Source: Gautieria morchelliformis (taxonomy: Eukaryota > Basidiomycota > Agaricomycetes > Gomphales > Gomphaceae). From it: a stretch of 64,000 nt of DNA. The stretch lies in NCBI GenBank assembly GCA_015179125.1, contig WHVA01000154.1, positions 62,001 through 126,000 on the forward strand, given 5' to 3'. Position 1 is the first letter of the stretch. The number at the start of each line of letters is the position of its first letter. The notes beneath the pieces were generated by a model, which saw only the letters and a program-made list of their open reading frames with translations, searched no databases and was not told the origin of the DNA. Positions 50,306-61,638 of this stretch are shown here, piece by piece. The translations under genes were made by a program, and so were the position numbers.

Positions 50306-51262
50306 TCAGCCAGACTTGAAGAACAACATCATACAGTGGATCGAGGCCTGATCCAAGTGGAAGAGGTCTTCACAAACTATAAACAAAAATACAAGGCACT
50401 GGTATTGAGGAAGGCTTGCCCTTGTTGAAGTTAAATGGAGTTCCTGTCTTAATCCTCATATGACTGGGCCTCAATTCTGGTCTCCCAACAGCTTCTGAAC
50501 TTCCAAGCCCCTCAGACTCCTCACTGTGCACTTCTTCACTTCTCAGTGATGTCAGGGGGACCCACTCCTGATGGTATTTCTCGCCTCAGCTTCAATCCTG
50601 ACCTGAGGTCTGGAACTGACCCGAGTACCTTACGAGGCCCAAGCTGAGTTCCCGAACCTTCAGCTTTGGCAACCATCCCACAGTGGTGCCAAGGTCGTGG
50701 GTTGAGTCATGTGTGTTAGGTGAGTGCCGCGGAGGTTACAGACTTGTGTCAGGAGTGGAACAGGTGTCCCTGACTTTGATCAGGGGCGTGAAGTATATAG
50801 GTAGTGTGCTGGTAGGGAAGATCCTTAGCTTTTCCTGTTTGGATACTCCTCTAACAGGTGAATTGTATGTCATGTAGATAGCTCTTAATCATACTTTAAA
50901 TCCTCCTCTACCAGCCCACATGACTTCTTTTAGATTAACATGTTAGATGGTGCCTTTAGCAAACAATTTCTATTGCTTAGCGGTTGTAACCGCCATGTCT
51001 GTTCCTCTCCTGTGTGCTGACTAAGCCTCTCGAGGTGCGTCCGGCACTGATGGATGGAGATCACGTGACCATGTCGATGAGAGAATGGTCTCAATCTAAA
51101 GGATAGCTATGTCAAAAGGCTTCGCTTTTGAGGTAGTCTAGAGTAAACAGTAATAGTGAACTCTCAACCAGTTCCAACGTGATTTTATTCCTCCAGCTGT
51201 AAGTTATTACTTATTCCATTTCACTGTGCTGATATGGTTGTCGTTCACTTATGGTATGAGCA
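50306..51262. other. Unassigned stretch upstream of the DUF6698-like gene
   Basis: A TGATGTCAGGGGGACCC word at about 50546 resembles the L3 LTR start. A possible upstream exon of the next gene may lie near 51190 (CTCCAGCTGTAAG), but no frame could be linked. Otherwise nothing is recognised. Confidence 0.3.
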
Positions 51263-52232
51263 ATGAATGGTAAAATAGCTCATCCCAAATCAGAAAACAT
51301 CTTGGATCTAGAATCTTTGGAATTCCCACCCAATCTCTTTGTCAAAGCTGACTGGCAACTTGCAAACTGTCGTGTATTGGCTGGGTGGATGGAAAATTCT
51401 GACGGTACCTTGTTCTATATGCCGTTCACCCCTATTCTTTATCAGGATGGCCAATGTGATGTAAACAATGTTTTCCTCGATGAGGCGCTATTTGATGTAT
51501 GTCTCTATTAAATACTCTATCATTTGGGTTTTCTTATATATTTACACAGGTTTTCAATGTTATAATTCGCAGTCCAAGTGCCCTTGACTGTGAGCTTGGT
51601 GTTAGGAGTGGGACTATGACAATGGATGTGACATGGGAGCTTCCAGAGGTTACTCCTGGTGCCATAGCTGCTGCCGCTACATTTGTAAGCTATAACACAC
51701 TTCTATGATTATTGTTTTCTTTACTGATACCCCTGTGATTAATCAGGCATGATTTGCATTGAGTCACGATGGTGCATTTCAACGCCAAGGTGCTGCAATG
51801 AAAATCGACTATGAGGGAGACTTCAACATTTACCTCCGCTACCTCAGCTCTGGTCATGAAGAGAATAAGCCGTCAGTCAAATGGATTCTTAAAATTTGGA
51901 ACAATTATTTCATTCCTGCTACATCAAATTTGGACACCATTGTAGCAGCATCTGTACAGGCAGTCAACGATGCCTTCGCAGTGCTTGAGGAAGATGAGGA
52001 GGTTGGACCCACCGATCAGCATGATATTATTTCTCCCAATCACCTGCCAACTCATGATAATGCTGCAATTCCTGATGCCCCACCGACAACCTCTATACCC
52101 TCCGACACACATACTACCAGAAAATGGCAAGTGCCTATACAAGTGGGAGACATACTTGAAGTAATCAAGCCCTACAAAGGGATGGGAAGACCAAGAGTGA
52201 ATAGGAAGGGGAAGTTGGGTGGGAAGAAGTAG
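51263..52232 (+). pseudogene. DUF6698-like fungal protein gene, three exons, one stop
   Basis: Exons 51263-51496, 51550-51684 and 51747-52232 join in phase through GT-AG introns of 53 and 62 bp. The joined product is about 284 residues. The core (EALFDVFNVIIRSPSALDCE; ELPEVTPGAIAAAATFV; FALSHDGAFQRQGAAMKIDY; DFNIYLRYLSS) resembles the basidiomycete-expanded DUF6698 family, assigned from recollected pattern, not a search. The C terminus is acidic, then Pro/Thr-rich, and ends with a basic RPRVNRKGKLGGKK. Exon 3 begins GCA TGA, a stop at 51750-51752 where TGG or CGA is expected. The true start may be in an exon further upstream. Function unknown. Confidence 0.6.
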
Positions 52233-52712
52233 GTTAGATGTAGTCCAAGTCATGTAATGGATGGCCAGCATGTGTTCAATGAGGACAGCCTTTACTTTTT
52301 CATTAACTGCTCGGTGAACAAGTTTACTGCTTAATTCTGAGTTTTTTTTAAGATAGGATTCCAGGCATTGACATATTTCTCTAGTAGTTACAACTAGAAC
52401 TACCATTGACAAGACATTTCTGAGCTAATACACTTGACTTGTGCAAACCCTACCCTCCTCGAAAAAACCGTCTGCAGGAATAAACCTTTTGAAAGCCTCG
52501 TATGATAACTCTATTATCAAGTGGCATCATCCCCTCCTATCTTCGCCTGTTCATCCTCAGGACATCTGGGATATACTCCTTCACAACTGTTATGATGGTG
52601 GGGGGTCTCCCAAGGATAACGGCCTCAGATAGCTCCTCTGTAACCGGTATCAAATAGAATATAGGCGCAGTGCCATGCATGATGATCCCGGGGAATATCT
52701 GTCCCAAATAAG
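52233..52712. other. 3' flank and unrecognised ORF
   Basis: A 63-residue frame (52441-52632, DIWDILLHNCYDGGGSPKDN) is unrecognised. The last 50 bases before the gypsy LTR can be read as RSAMHDDPGEYLSQ, reminiscent of the copia integrase second-Asp region, but the match is too short to call. Confidence 0.3.
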
Positions 52713-55469
52713 TGTAAATAACCTATGTATCCATGCATGTATACTAGTTATTACCTAATCCCAGTGGGCCCCTTAGGGACCCACTGTATAGTTTATGTGT
52801 GGGAACCAGTCAGTGGTTCCCATCTTACACTGTCACTACGTAGCATTCAGAATACCACACATTGGTCAAGTTCTGTTGTGCTCTTGTGACACAAGGCTTA
52901 AGATAGACATCTTTACCCTTTTCGAACTATCCTGCAGTTGATCACCATGCGACCAACCGATTGTGGATTCGAAGCAATCTTGAAAAAGATCGCTGCGTCA
53001 ACAACTAAACATCATCGATACCCCCCAGTAGACCCTCTACTGTCGTCTGCAAGTGTGATGATACCATGCAGGCAAAGACAGATATGAGCATTGAGCTCGC
53101 AGTCCATGCCACAGGCGCAGCCCAGTGACACGATGGCTGATGCTACCCTGGACCAAGAATCCAGGATGCCAGAAGATGGAGAGATCGTAGATCTCACCAC
53201 CCTCATCCCCCCAATAGAGGACGAGGAAACCCCCAACCATGTCTCACTGAGCATGGTCGAGGATGAGACGCTGCCGGGCGACAAGCCAGCACCGCCCCCC
53301 CAATCCCCTCTCCCCAAAGACAAGGGAAAAGGGAGAGAGGTCTCGCCGTCATCATACGGCAGAGCATCAATATCAAGATGGGCACAAAGCCACGACTCGA
53401 ACCGCTGCTCACGAAGTAGAGTGACGACAATTGTCCCTGAAGAGGACGAAGGCGAAAAAGATGAGCCCCCGATGGTCAGGGCTCAGAATACTCGAGCTCA
53501 AGTTGCAAGAGCTCAAGGACTCATGCCATCGACAACGAGATGGCAGAGGCACTGAACAAGCAGGTGCAGGATGCCTTGCACCAGAGCGCCCTCATGGGCC
53601 ACAAGCACAATCAATTAGCATCGCAGCTTGACAACATTGCCGCTGCCATCATGGAGATCGGCAAGGAACTCCACCAAGCCGAGGAGATCAGGCTGCGAGA
53701 CGCGGCCATGCTGGAGGACGTCCAGAGGGCCATCTGCCTCCATGGGGAACGCGAAGCACCACATCAAAGCTCGCAACAGTCCGCAGCTAGTGAATCCAGC
53801 CATGACGCGGAAGACCCATGGCGAAAGGAACTGGACAGGCAGCGAATGCCACTGCCAGCCGTCCTGGTCTAACAGGACGTGAGGTTCAGGAATGAACCTC
53901 AAGAGCAACCGGCTGCCCCAACAGACAGCCGTAAGATGATCCAACAGATCGTCAGGGAACAGGTCGCCTCAGAGCCTGACTCTGAAATGACGACCGAGAG
54001 CTTGGAGCTCGAAGTTGCGCACTGGCAGCATAAAGAGGCCACAGCCGCATGCCGCCATATGCGGACCCTCGAGCTGCTGGTGAAGAATGCTGGGGAAGCA
54101 GTGGCCCAAACCCACACTGCTCAGCAGCCTGACGAACAGCTCACGTGAACCGTGCAGGACGCGCGACAAGCATGCGCAGCCTACAACAGCAGGCTGCGGA
54201 TCTGCAATGCGGGACTGACGGGGGACACCAGGCACACAATGCCCCTGGACATGAGAGCACAAAATGCTCCCAATCCTGAGCCCGACCTGGGCCCGGGGCC
54301 CGTCAGGGCATACAACAGCCTGCCCCACGCAGCGTCACAGCCGCGTGAACGATCCATGGCCCCAACAGAGGGCCAGGGCATACCGGATCAGGCTGACGTC
54401 GTACCGCCGGAGCTGTACAATGGGATCACATGGATGATCCGCATGGCGTTAGCAGACGCCACCGACACAGACCTGGAGAAGTCTTTGCTTGCGAAAGCCG
54501 GCGTGAAGCTGGCTCACCCCGAGCCATACGCCAGGGGATCTGACCTTGAAGAGTTGAAATCTTCGTTGCAGCCATCTTATGATGGCTGAAAATGAACTGC
54601 CTCCTAGGGACAACTAGCATAGACATGCAGGTTGGCTACGTGGGCACTCACCTGACCGGCGAAGCCCAGGAGTGGTTCCTTCAAAACATAGAACGTTTTG
54701 ATGGCCAGGTCCGAAGTTGGACGATGGAAACAGTGATGCAGGGCCTTCAAAAAAGGTTCCTGCACACACTGACATACCACCACACATCGAATAAATTGAC
54801 GCAGTCATGCAAGGCATGAAGACCGTTCAGGAGATGCTGAACGGGCTCATGAAATATGTCATGCGTATGATACAGCCACCAGACGACTACACGTTCCGGA
54901 GATGGTTCGTGTCGGCGCTGCGTGAGATGCTGCGCAACGAAGTCCTCAAAAAGGGCTACAATTCTGAGAGCAGCTCAATAGAGCAACTCTTCGAGACAGC
55001 CCGGATGATCGAGGAGGCATCCCGATACAACATGGGGATGCGCCGCGCAGAAAGCGCAGCAGCAACAGCAAGCACTGCCTGGCTTACAGGGAGCAAACCA
55101 ATGACACAGACAGGCCTGACCAGGCCTAGGCTGTTCTCGAGGAATGGAGCATCGCAGTGACTGCCGCCCCCACGCCCAGCCCAAGCTGGACGCCCGCCTG
55201 AAGCTAGACAGCCTCAAGGGGCAGGGTCATCACCACGACCTGCCCTGCCAACCGAAGCGTTGGGCCGACCTAACGATTGACCCAGGGGTAGCCAAAGCAG
55301 CACCACATGCTTTGAATGCGGCCAAACTGGCCATAAGAAGGCGGAGTGCCCCCGGCTTAGGTCCGGTATAAGGACAGCGGCCACAAGTCACAACGATGAG
55401 GCCAAGGATCCAGAGACGGATCTCGGGCAAAATTCTCTTCAACAGATTGATGAAGAGGGGGAGGGTGAT
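52713..55469 (+). mobile_element. Gypsy-D, LTR plus gag, interrupted by Gypsy-E
   Basis: LTR 52713 to about 52914 and gag from ATG 53133 to the acidic DEEGEGD site, where the LTR of Gypsy-E begins. The rest is not in the window; if Gypsy-E is a nested insertion, it should resume right of 64000. Confidence 0.88.
53133..55469 (+). pseudogene. Gypsy-D gag remnant
   Basis: ATG at 53133 (MADATLDQESRMPEDGEIVD) begins the best preserved Gag N terminus in the window: an acidic/proline linker and an RWAQSHDSNRCSRSRVTTIV block. The middle carries ALNKQVQDALHQSALMGHKH, IGKELHQAEEIRLRDAAMLE (helical) and EQIVREQ-like helices. The capsid part is NCLLGTTSIDMQVGYVGTHL, and a CCHC knuckle follows (CFECGQTGHKKAEC, about 55310). 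Frames change near 53500, 54565, 54800 and 55140; stops at 53870 (TAA) and 54146 (TGA) interrupt it. It ends at DEEGEGD. Gag would assemble the particle. Confidence 0.86.
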
Positions 55470-55681
55470 TGTAAATAACCTATGTATCTACATGTACAAT
55501 AGTTATTACATAATCCCAGTGGGCCCCTTAGGGACCCACTGTATAGTTTATGCGTGGGAACTGGCCAGCGGTTCCCATCGCATCTTACTCCTATACTGTC
55601 ACTAGGTAGCATCAGAATACCACATATTGGTCAAGTTCTGTCGTGCTCTTGTGACCAAGGCTTAAGATCAACATCTTTACA
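55470..55681 (+). repeat. Gypsy-E 5' LTR
   Basis: TGTAAATAACC...ATCTTTACA, 212 bp, with 6-bp inverted ends. The following bases (CCTTTTTGAACTATCCTGCG) do not start with the TGG expected of a tRNA 3'-end primer site. The LTR contains the CCCAGTGGGCCCCTTAGGGA block shared with copies at 14942 and 52713. Confidence 0.8.
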
Positions 55682-55897
55682 CCTTTTTGAACTATCCTGC
55701 GGTTGATCGCCACGCAACCAACCGATTGTGGATTCGATGCAATCTTGAAGAAGATCGCTGCATCGACGACTAAACATCATTGAGACCCTCCAGTAGACAT
55801 TCTACTGTTGGCTGCGAGCATGATGATTCCATGCAGTCGAAGACGGACATGAGCGACGAGCTCGCGGTCCACACTCCAGGCGCAGCCCAGCAACACG

Positions 55898-58127
55898 ACG
55901 GCTGACGCTACCCTGGACCAAGAGTCCAGGACGTTAGAAGACGGAGAGATCATAGATCTCACCGCCCTCGTCCCCCCAGTAGAGGACGAGGAAAACCCCA
56001 ACCACATCTCGTCGAGCATGGCCGAGGAAGAGACGACGCCGGGCAATGAGCCGGTGCCGCCCCCCCCACTCCTCTCTGCCCAGAGACAAAGGAAAGGGCA
56101 GAGAAGTCTCGCCATCGTCAGACAGTAGAGCATCAACGTCGAGGCGGGCACAAAGCCATGACTCGAACCGATGCTCACGAAGTAGAGCGACGACAATCGT
56201 CCCTGAAGGGGGACGACGGCAAAAAAGACTAGCCCCAGACAATGGTCAGGGCTTGGAATACTCGAGCTCCAGTTGCAAGAGCTCGAGGGCTCATGCCATC
56301 TACCACAAGACGGCAGAGGCCCTGAACAAACAGGTGCAGGCTGCGCTGCACCAAAGCACGCTGACGCGCCACAAGCACGATCAGCTGGCATCGCAGCTTG
56401 ACAATGCCGCCGCCGCCCTAATGGCAATCGGCAAGGAACTCCACCAGGCGGAGGAGATCAGGCTGCAAGACGCAGCCATGCTGGAGGACGTCCAGAAGGC
56501 CCTCCACCCACGCAGGGAACGCGACACAGCACGTCCGAGCTTGCAACAGTCCGCAGCCAACGAACGCGGTCATGACATGGAAGACCCGCGCTGAAAGGAG
56601 CGGGACAAGCAGCGAATGCCGCCACCAGCCGTCCTGGTCGAACAGGACGTAAGGTTCAGGAATGAACCTCAAGAGCAACCGGCTGCCCCAACAGACAGCC
56701 GTAAGACGATCCAACAGCTCGTCAGGGAACAGGTTGCCTTGGAGCCTGACTCTGAAACGACGACCGAGAGCTTAGAGCTCGAAGTTGCACACTGGCAGGG
56801 TAAAGAAGCCGCAGCCATGCGCCGCCATATGCAGGCCTGCGAGCTACTAGCGAAGAATGCTGAAAAAACAATGGCCCACAGCCACACCGCTCAGCTGCCC
56901 GACGAGCAGCTCACGCAAGCCGTACAAGGCGCACGGCAGGCGCGCGCAGCCTACAACAGCAGGCTGCGGATCCACAACGCGGGACTGACCGGGGATACCA
57001 GGCACAAAACGCCCCCGGACCCAAGAGCACGAAATGCTCCTGATCCCAAGCCCGATCCGGGCCCGGGGCCTGTCAGGGCATACAATGGCCTGCCCCGTGT
57101 GGCGTCACAGCCGCGCGAGCGATCCATGGCTCCAATGGAAGGCCAGGGAATCCCTGACCAGGCCGACGTCGTTCCAATGGAGCCGTACGACAGGATCACA
57201 TGGATTATCCGCGTGGCGTTAGCAGACGCTGCGGACACAGACCTGGAGAAGTCTGTGCTAGCGAAAGCCGGCATGAAATTGGCTCACCCCGAGCCATACA
57301 CCGGGGGATCTGACCTCGAAGAGTTTGAGATCTTCGTGGCAGCCATCCTACGATGGCTAAAAATGAATTGCCTCCTAGGGCCAACCAGCATAGACATGCA
57401 GGTCGGCTACGTGGCCACTCGCCTCACCGGCGAAGCCCAGGAGTGGTTCCTTTGAAACGTAGAACGCTTCGATCGCCAGGTCCGCAGCTGGACGCTGGAA
57501 ACTGTGATGCAAGGCCTTCAAAAAAGGTTCCTGCACACACTGACATACCATCACGCATTGAATAAATTCGACGCGGTCATGCATGGCATGAAAACCGTTC
57601 AGAAGATGCTGAACGAGCTCACGAAATACGCCGCACGTATGATACAGCCGCCAGACGATTACACATTCCGGAGAGGGTTCGTATCCGCGCTGCGCGAAAC
57701 GCTGCGCAACGAGGTCCTCAAAAAGGGCTATAATGCCAAGAGCAGCTCAATAGAGCAACTCTTCGAGATGGCCCGGATTATCGAGGAGGCATCCCGATAC
57801 AACATGGGGATGCGCCGCGCAGAAAGCGCAGCAGCAGCGGCAAGCGCTGCCCGGCTCACAGGGAGCAAGCCGTTGACACAAACGGGCCTGACCAGGCCCA
57901 GCCTGTTGTCGAGAAGTAGAGCAGCGCAACGACCGCCGCCCCCACGCCCAGCACAAGCTGGACGCCCGCCTGAAGCTAAACAGCCTCAAACGTCAGGGTC
58001 ATCCCTGCGACCTGCCCCACCGTCGAAAGCGTCGGGCCGACCTAACGATCGCCCCAGAGGCGGCCAAAGCAGCACCACGTGCTTCGAATGCGGCCATCCT
58101 GGCCACAAAAGGGCAGAATGTCCCTAG
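55898..58127 (+). pseudogene. Gypsy-E gag part of fused gag-pol
   Basis: The expected start is ACG at 55898 where Gypsy-A and Gypsy-D have ATG. A shift near 56060 brings the frame that then holds through to pol. Features: RWAQSHDSNRCSRSR-like basic box (here SRRAQSHDSNRCSRSRATTI), helices (LASQLDNAAAALMAIGKELH), EQVALEPDSETTTESLELEV, capsid block NCLLGPTSIDMQVGYVATRL and DYTFRRGFVSALRETLRNEV, and CCHC knuckle CFECGHPGHKRAEC (about 58078). In-frame stops: TGA 56592-56594, TGA 57453-57455 (CGA in Gypsy-A) and TAG 58125-58127. Gag would package element RNA. Confidence 0.88.
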
Positions 58128-60896
58128 CTTAAGTCCAGTATGAGGACAGCAGCCGCGAGGCACGAAGAGGAGATCGAAGATCCGGAGATGGATCTCGGTC
58201 AAAATTCTCTCCATCAAATTGATGAAGAGGGGGAGGGTGATCCCCAACCCAACGACACTCCGGACAACAGAGTCGCGCCCGCTGAAGAGTGGGACCCAGA
58301 GCCGTCCCAATACTATGAATGGGATGAGGAAGTGGAAGACAACACCTACAGGTCCAGCGCGATCAGATTCGCGCTGGAGAACGAAACCGCCACAAAAGTC
58401 ATGGCGGCCCGCACATCAGTCATGCCAGACAAGACGGCCGAGCCGGTGTATCACCACCAAAGCAAACACAGGACGCGGCCAACACGCCCACGCAGTGAGA
58501 ACCATCCCCTGTTGGGGTACTTGGAAATAAATGGCATAAAAGCCCACTGCCTGCTAGATAGCGGCAGTGAAGGGGTATTGCTATCCCCTGAATTCACGTG
58601 AGCTACAGGGATGAAGACAGTCTCCCTGGAGCAGCCAATCGCGCTGCAGATAGCCTGCATATGCAGCTATTCCACAATCAATTATGGAATGAACACGACC
58701 ATCAAATTTGGTCGTGAGACATACAACGAATATTTTGACGTGGCGAACATCGAATATTACGACGCTATCTTAGGGACACCGTTCTTAAGGAGATTTGGCA
58801 TAACCCTGGACTTCTCGAGCCCAGGGACAATCTGCAAGGGGAATGAAGTGATCCCCATGGGCAAGGTCTCGTTCAACGACGACAGATCGACAAACGAGGA
58901 CAAGGGGCCACGGGTGAGCAGGATCACCCGGGCACCGAAGCCTAACCTGGCTCATTGAAGCCAGGAGGACAAGTCACGGGACGACTCGTCCTCGAACTCA
59001 CCCTACAACCGTAGGGAGAGGCGCTCTCACCTAACGGTGAAAGCGATGGGGAAGAGGAAAGTGGTTCTGCGCACCGCGGGACCTAATAGACGCACACAGC
59101 GCCTAATGGCTTCTAAGCCAACCACCACCATCATCGTCACAGATGATGACCTTCCTCGCCTCTGCGAGGAATGGATGGAATGAATCACTGACTTAGTCAG
59201 TGGAATTCCATTAGAACTCCCGCCACTACGGGAGATCAACAATGAGCTCAACCTCATCGATCCCAACAAGCACATGCGGTATCAACTACCGAAATGCCCC
59301 GAACACTTCTGAGAGGAACTGTCGGCTAAGATAGAACAATACACCACTGCAAAGTGGTGGATTCCACCAGTCGCGCAGCAGGCCGTGCCCATGCTGTGTG
59401 TGCCGAAGAAGAACGGTACATTGCGAACCGTCTTCGATCTGCGCCAGCAGAATGAGAACACGGTGAAGGACGTCACACCCTTCCCGGATCAGGATATCAT
59501 CCGCAGCGATATGGCTCGCTGTCGGTATCGAACAAAACTCGATATGTCAGAAGCATACAAGCAGATCCAGAGCAAAGAGTGCCTTTGCCACGATCCTTGG
59601 CACCTTTAGGAGCCAGGTGATACAGACTGTAATGCCCCATCAACATTCCAACGGCTGATGACAGCCATTTTCCGTGACTGCATCGGTCGCTTCGTCCATG
59701 TATACATGGACATCTTCATATTCTCGCTCTCAATACAAGAGCATAAAGAGCACCTCTACATCATCTTTGACAGACTGAGGAAGAATCACCTTTTTCTGAG
59801 CAAGAAACAGGTGGACCTCTATTCCATCCGAATGGAGTGTCTCAGCCATATCATCTATGGCCAAGGGGTACATGCCGATGAGGACAAGATGCAACGCATC
59901 CGTGAGTGGCATAGGCCACGGACGTTCAACGACGTCCAGCGTTTCCTCAGGCTGGTACAGTATCTGGCACACTACATGCCAGATGTTAGCACATATACCA
60001 CCCCACTATCGGGCTGTGCGCGTAATAACCGTCAATTCGAATGGACCCCACTATTACACAAATGCTGGCAAAGCATTAAGGCGTTGGCCTGTATGGCCCC
60101 AATCCTGTGTCCAGTAGACGCACGGTGACCAGAGCCGATCTGGGTGATCACCGAGAGGTCAAAAGCCGGCGTCAGTGTGGTCTACGGCCAAGGTCCTGAC
60201 TGGAAAACCTGTCGGCCTGCCGGCTTCTTGTCAAAGAAGTTCAGCGTTGCTCAGCAACACTACCGGACTCACGAGCACGAGACAATCACGATGCTCGAGG
60301 CTCTCATGAAATGGGAGGACAAACTGCTAGGGCGAAGGTTCACCCTCGTCACAGACCACAAAGGGCTCAAGTACTTCGAGACCCAGAAGAGCCTGTCTGA
60401 CAGCCAGGTCAGATGGTGGGAGTTTCTCTCCCAGTTCAACTTCAACACCGTTCATGTTCACGGTGTAGAGAACAAGGTAGCGGACTGCCTGTTGCGCTAC
60501 TACGAGAACGACACGAGTGATGACAATCACCCAGACCACGTTTTCGTGAACGCAGATGCACGTTTAGACCCAGACGGCGAGTTATTGCCCACCGACCGGT
60601 ATATCGAGCTGTGAACAGCAGCGACGAGACATTCTAAACACCTCGCAGAGAAGACAGAGGCGAGAATAACAGAATCTGCCGCATTAAACGAGGGCTCACC
60701 AAAGCCCGCGAACGTCGCCGCATCACGCGACAACGACAACGATGACGTCAGATTCATCGCCGCAGGAAATGACGGTGCGCCCCTGCGCCGGGTCGTCGAG
60801 CAAGGCATAGACCTGTCTAAGGTCCTACGAGATGCATACCACAGGGACGCCATGTTCACAAAGATCATGGCGCACCCGGACATGCACGCGAGATTC
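58128..60896 (+). pseudogene. Gypsy-E protease, reverse transcriptase and RNase H
   Basis: In phase with gag. The acidic linker DEEGEGDPQPND is followed by protease (AHCLLDSGSEGVLL, about 58545). A stop at 58599 occurs where Gypsy-A has CAA. Reverse transcriptase: TAKWWIPPVAQQAVPMLCVP, KNGTLRTVFDLRQQNENTVK, CRYRTKLDMSEAYKQIQ, then a small deletion around 59570, FQRLMTAIFRDCIGRFVHVY. The active site at 59703-59714 reads Y-M-D-I, one Asp codon short of YMDD. The thumb is ENxVQRF-like (RTFNDVQRFLRLVQYLAHYM). RNase H: KAGVSVVYGQGPDWKTCRPA, the HYRTHEHETITMLEALMKWE block, TDHKGLKYFETQKSL and VHGVENKVADCLLR. Integrase follows after the solo LTR. Loss of the catalytic Asp abolishes polymerization. 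Confidence 0.9.
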
Positions 60897-61633
60897 TGTG
60901 GTTTTGTGCTAGCAATATAATTGAAGACAATATGATTTAATCTCTTGATTGTGAGATAAATCAAGTAAGACTGGAAGTTAACAGGAATATCTGCGCACAC
61001 AATAAGTGCGTGTGTCTTATGAATAGTGTCGACTGGAAGTTCTACTACTGTGTGAGGGGTGAAACGAAGTGTGATTTCACTGCTAGTTAATTGTACATGT
61101 AGCTAGATATTTATTGGTTATTGGTGGTGCTTTGCGGTCAAGGAATTAATGGTGCAATACTAAAGAAAAAGATGGAATGGGGAAAGCGGTGCATAATTGT
61201 CGATAGGAGTGTCGACGCACGCTGTACAAGTTGGGCTTGGAGATGGAGTGTAAAACAGGATGAGGAGATGGGCATTTGGTGAAGGATAGGGGGCATAGTC
61301 TGGGTATGGACAGGGTCGGCTCGATGCATCACGTCCCTTGATAGGGTCACATGACTGATGGAATGCGCGTGATTGGGACGGGCTCGGTGGTCTTCGACAG
61401 GATTCTTTGGACTTTCTAGACTGCGGAATCACTTGGTATGTGTCCCTGTGATGTTGGAATAGTCGGGGGCTGGAATAGGGTCAGGTTGAGTGGGCATGTG
61501 ATGGTCCGGCGGTCTCAGGTACGAGTGCCGTAGTGTGTATGTGTAGAGGGGGATCATCGATATGTCGGTGTGATGTGGGCTCGTGTTTGTTGTAATTAAT
61601 GTGTTAATATTGTATTTTCCAATACTTTCAACA
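60897..61633 (+). mobile_element. Solo LTR, family L2, inside Gypsy-E pol
   Basis: 737 bp, ends TGTGG...CAACA, 5-bp duplication GATTC at 60892-60896 and 61634-61638. Removing it rejoins the pol frame between RNase H and integrase. The related copy at 1-446 confirms the 3' half. Confidence 0.93.
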
Positions 61634-61638
61634 GATTC

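Noticed and set aside
52640..52712. Copia integrase fragment (DDPGEYLSQ) before the Gypsy-D LTR
   Set aside because: Only about ten residues look right, no flanking integrase is readable, and the HHCC region is absent; chance cannot be excluded.
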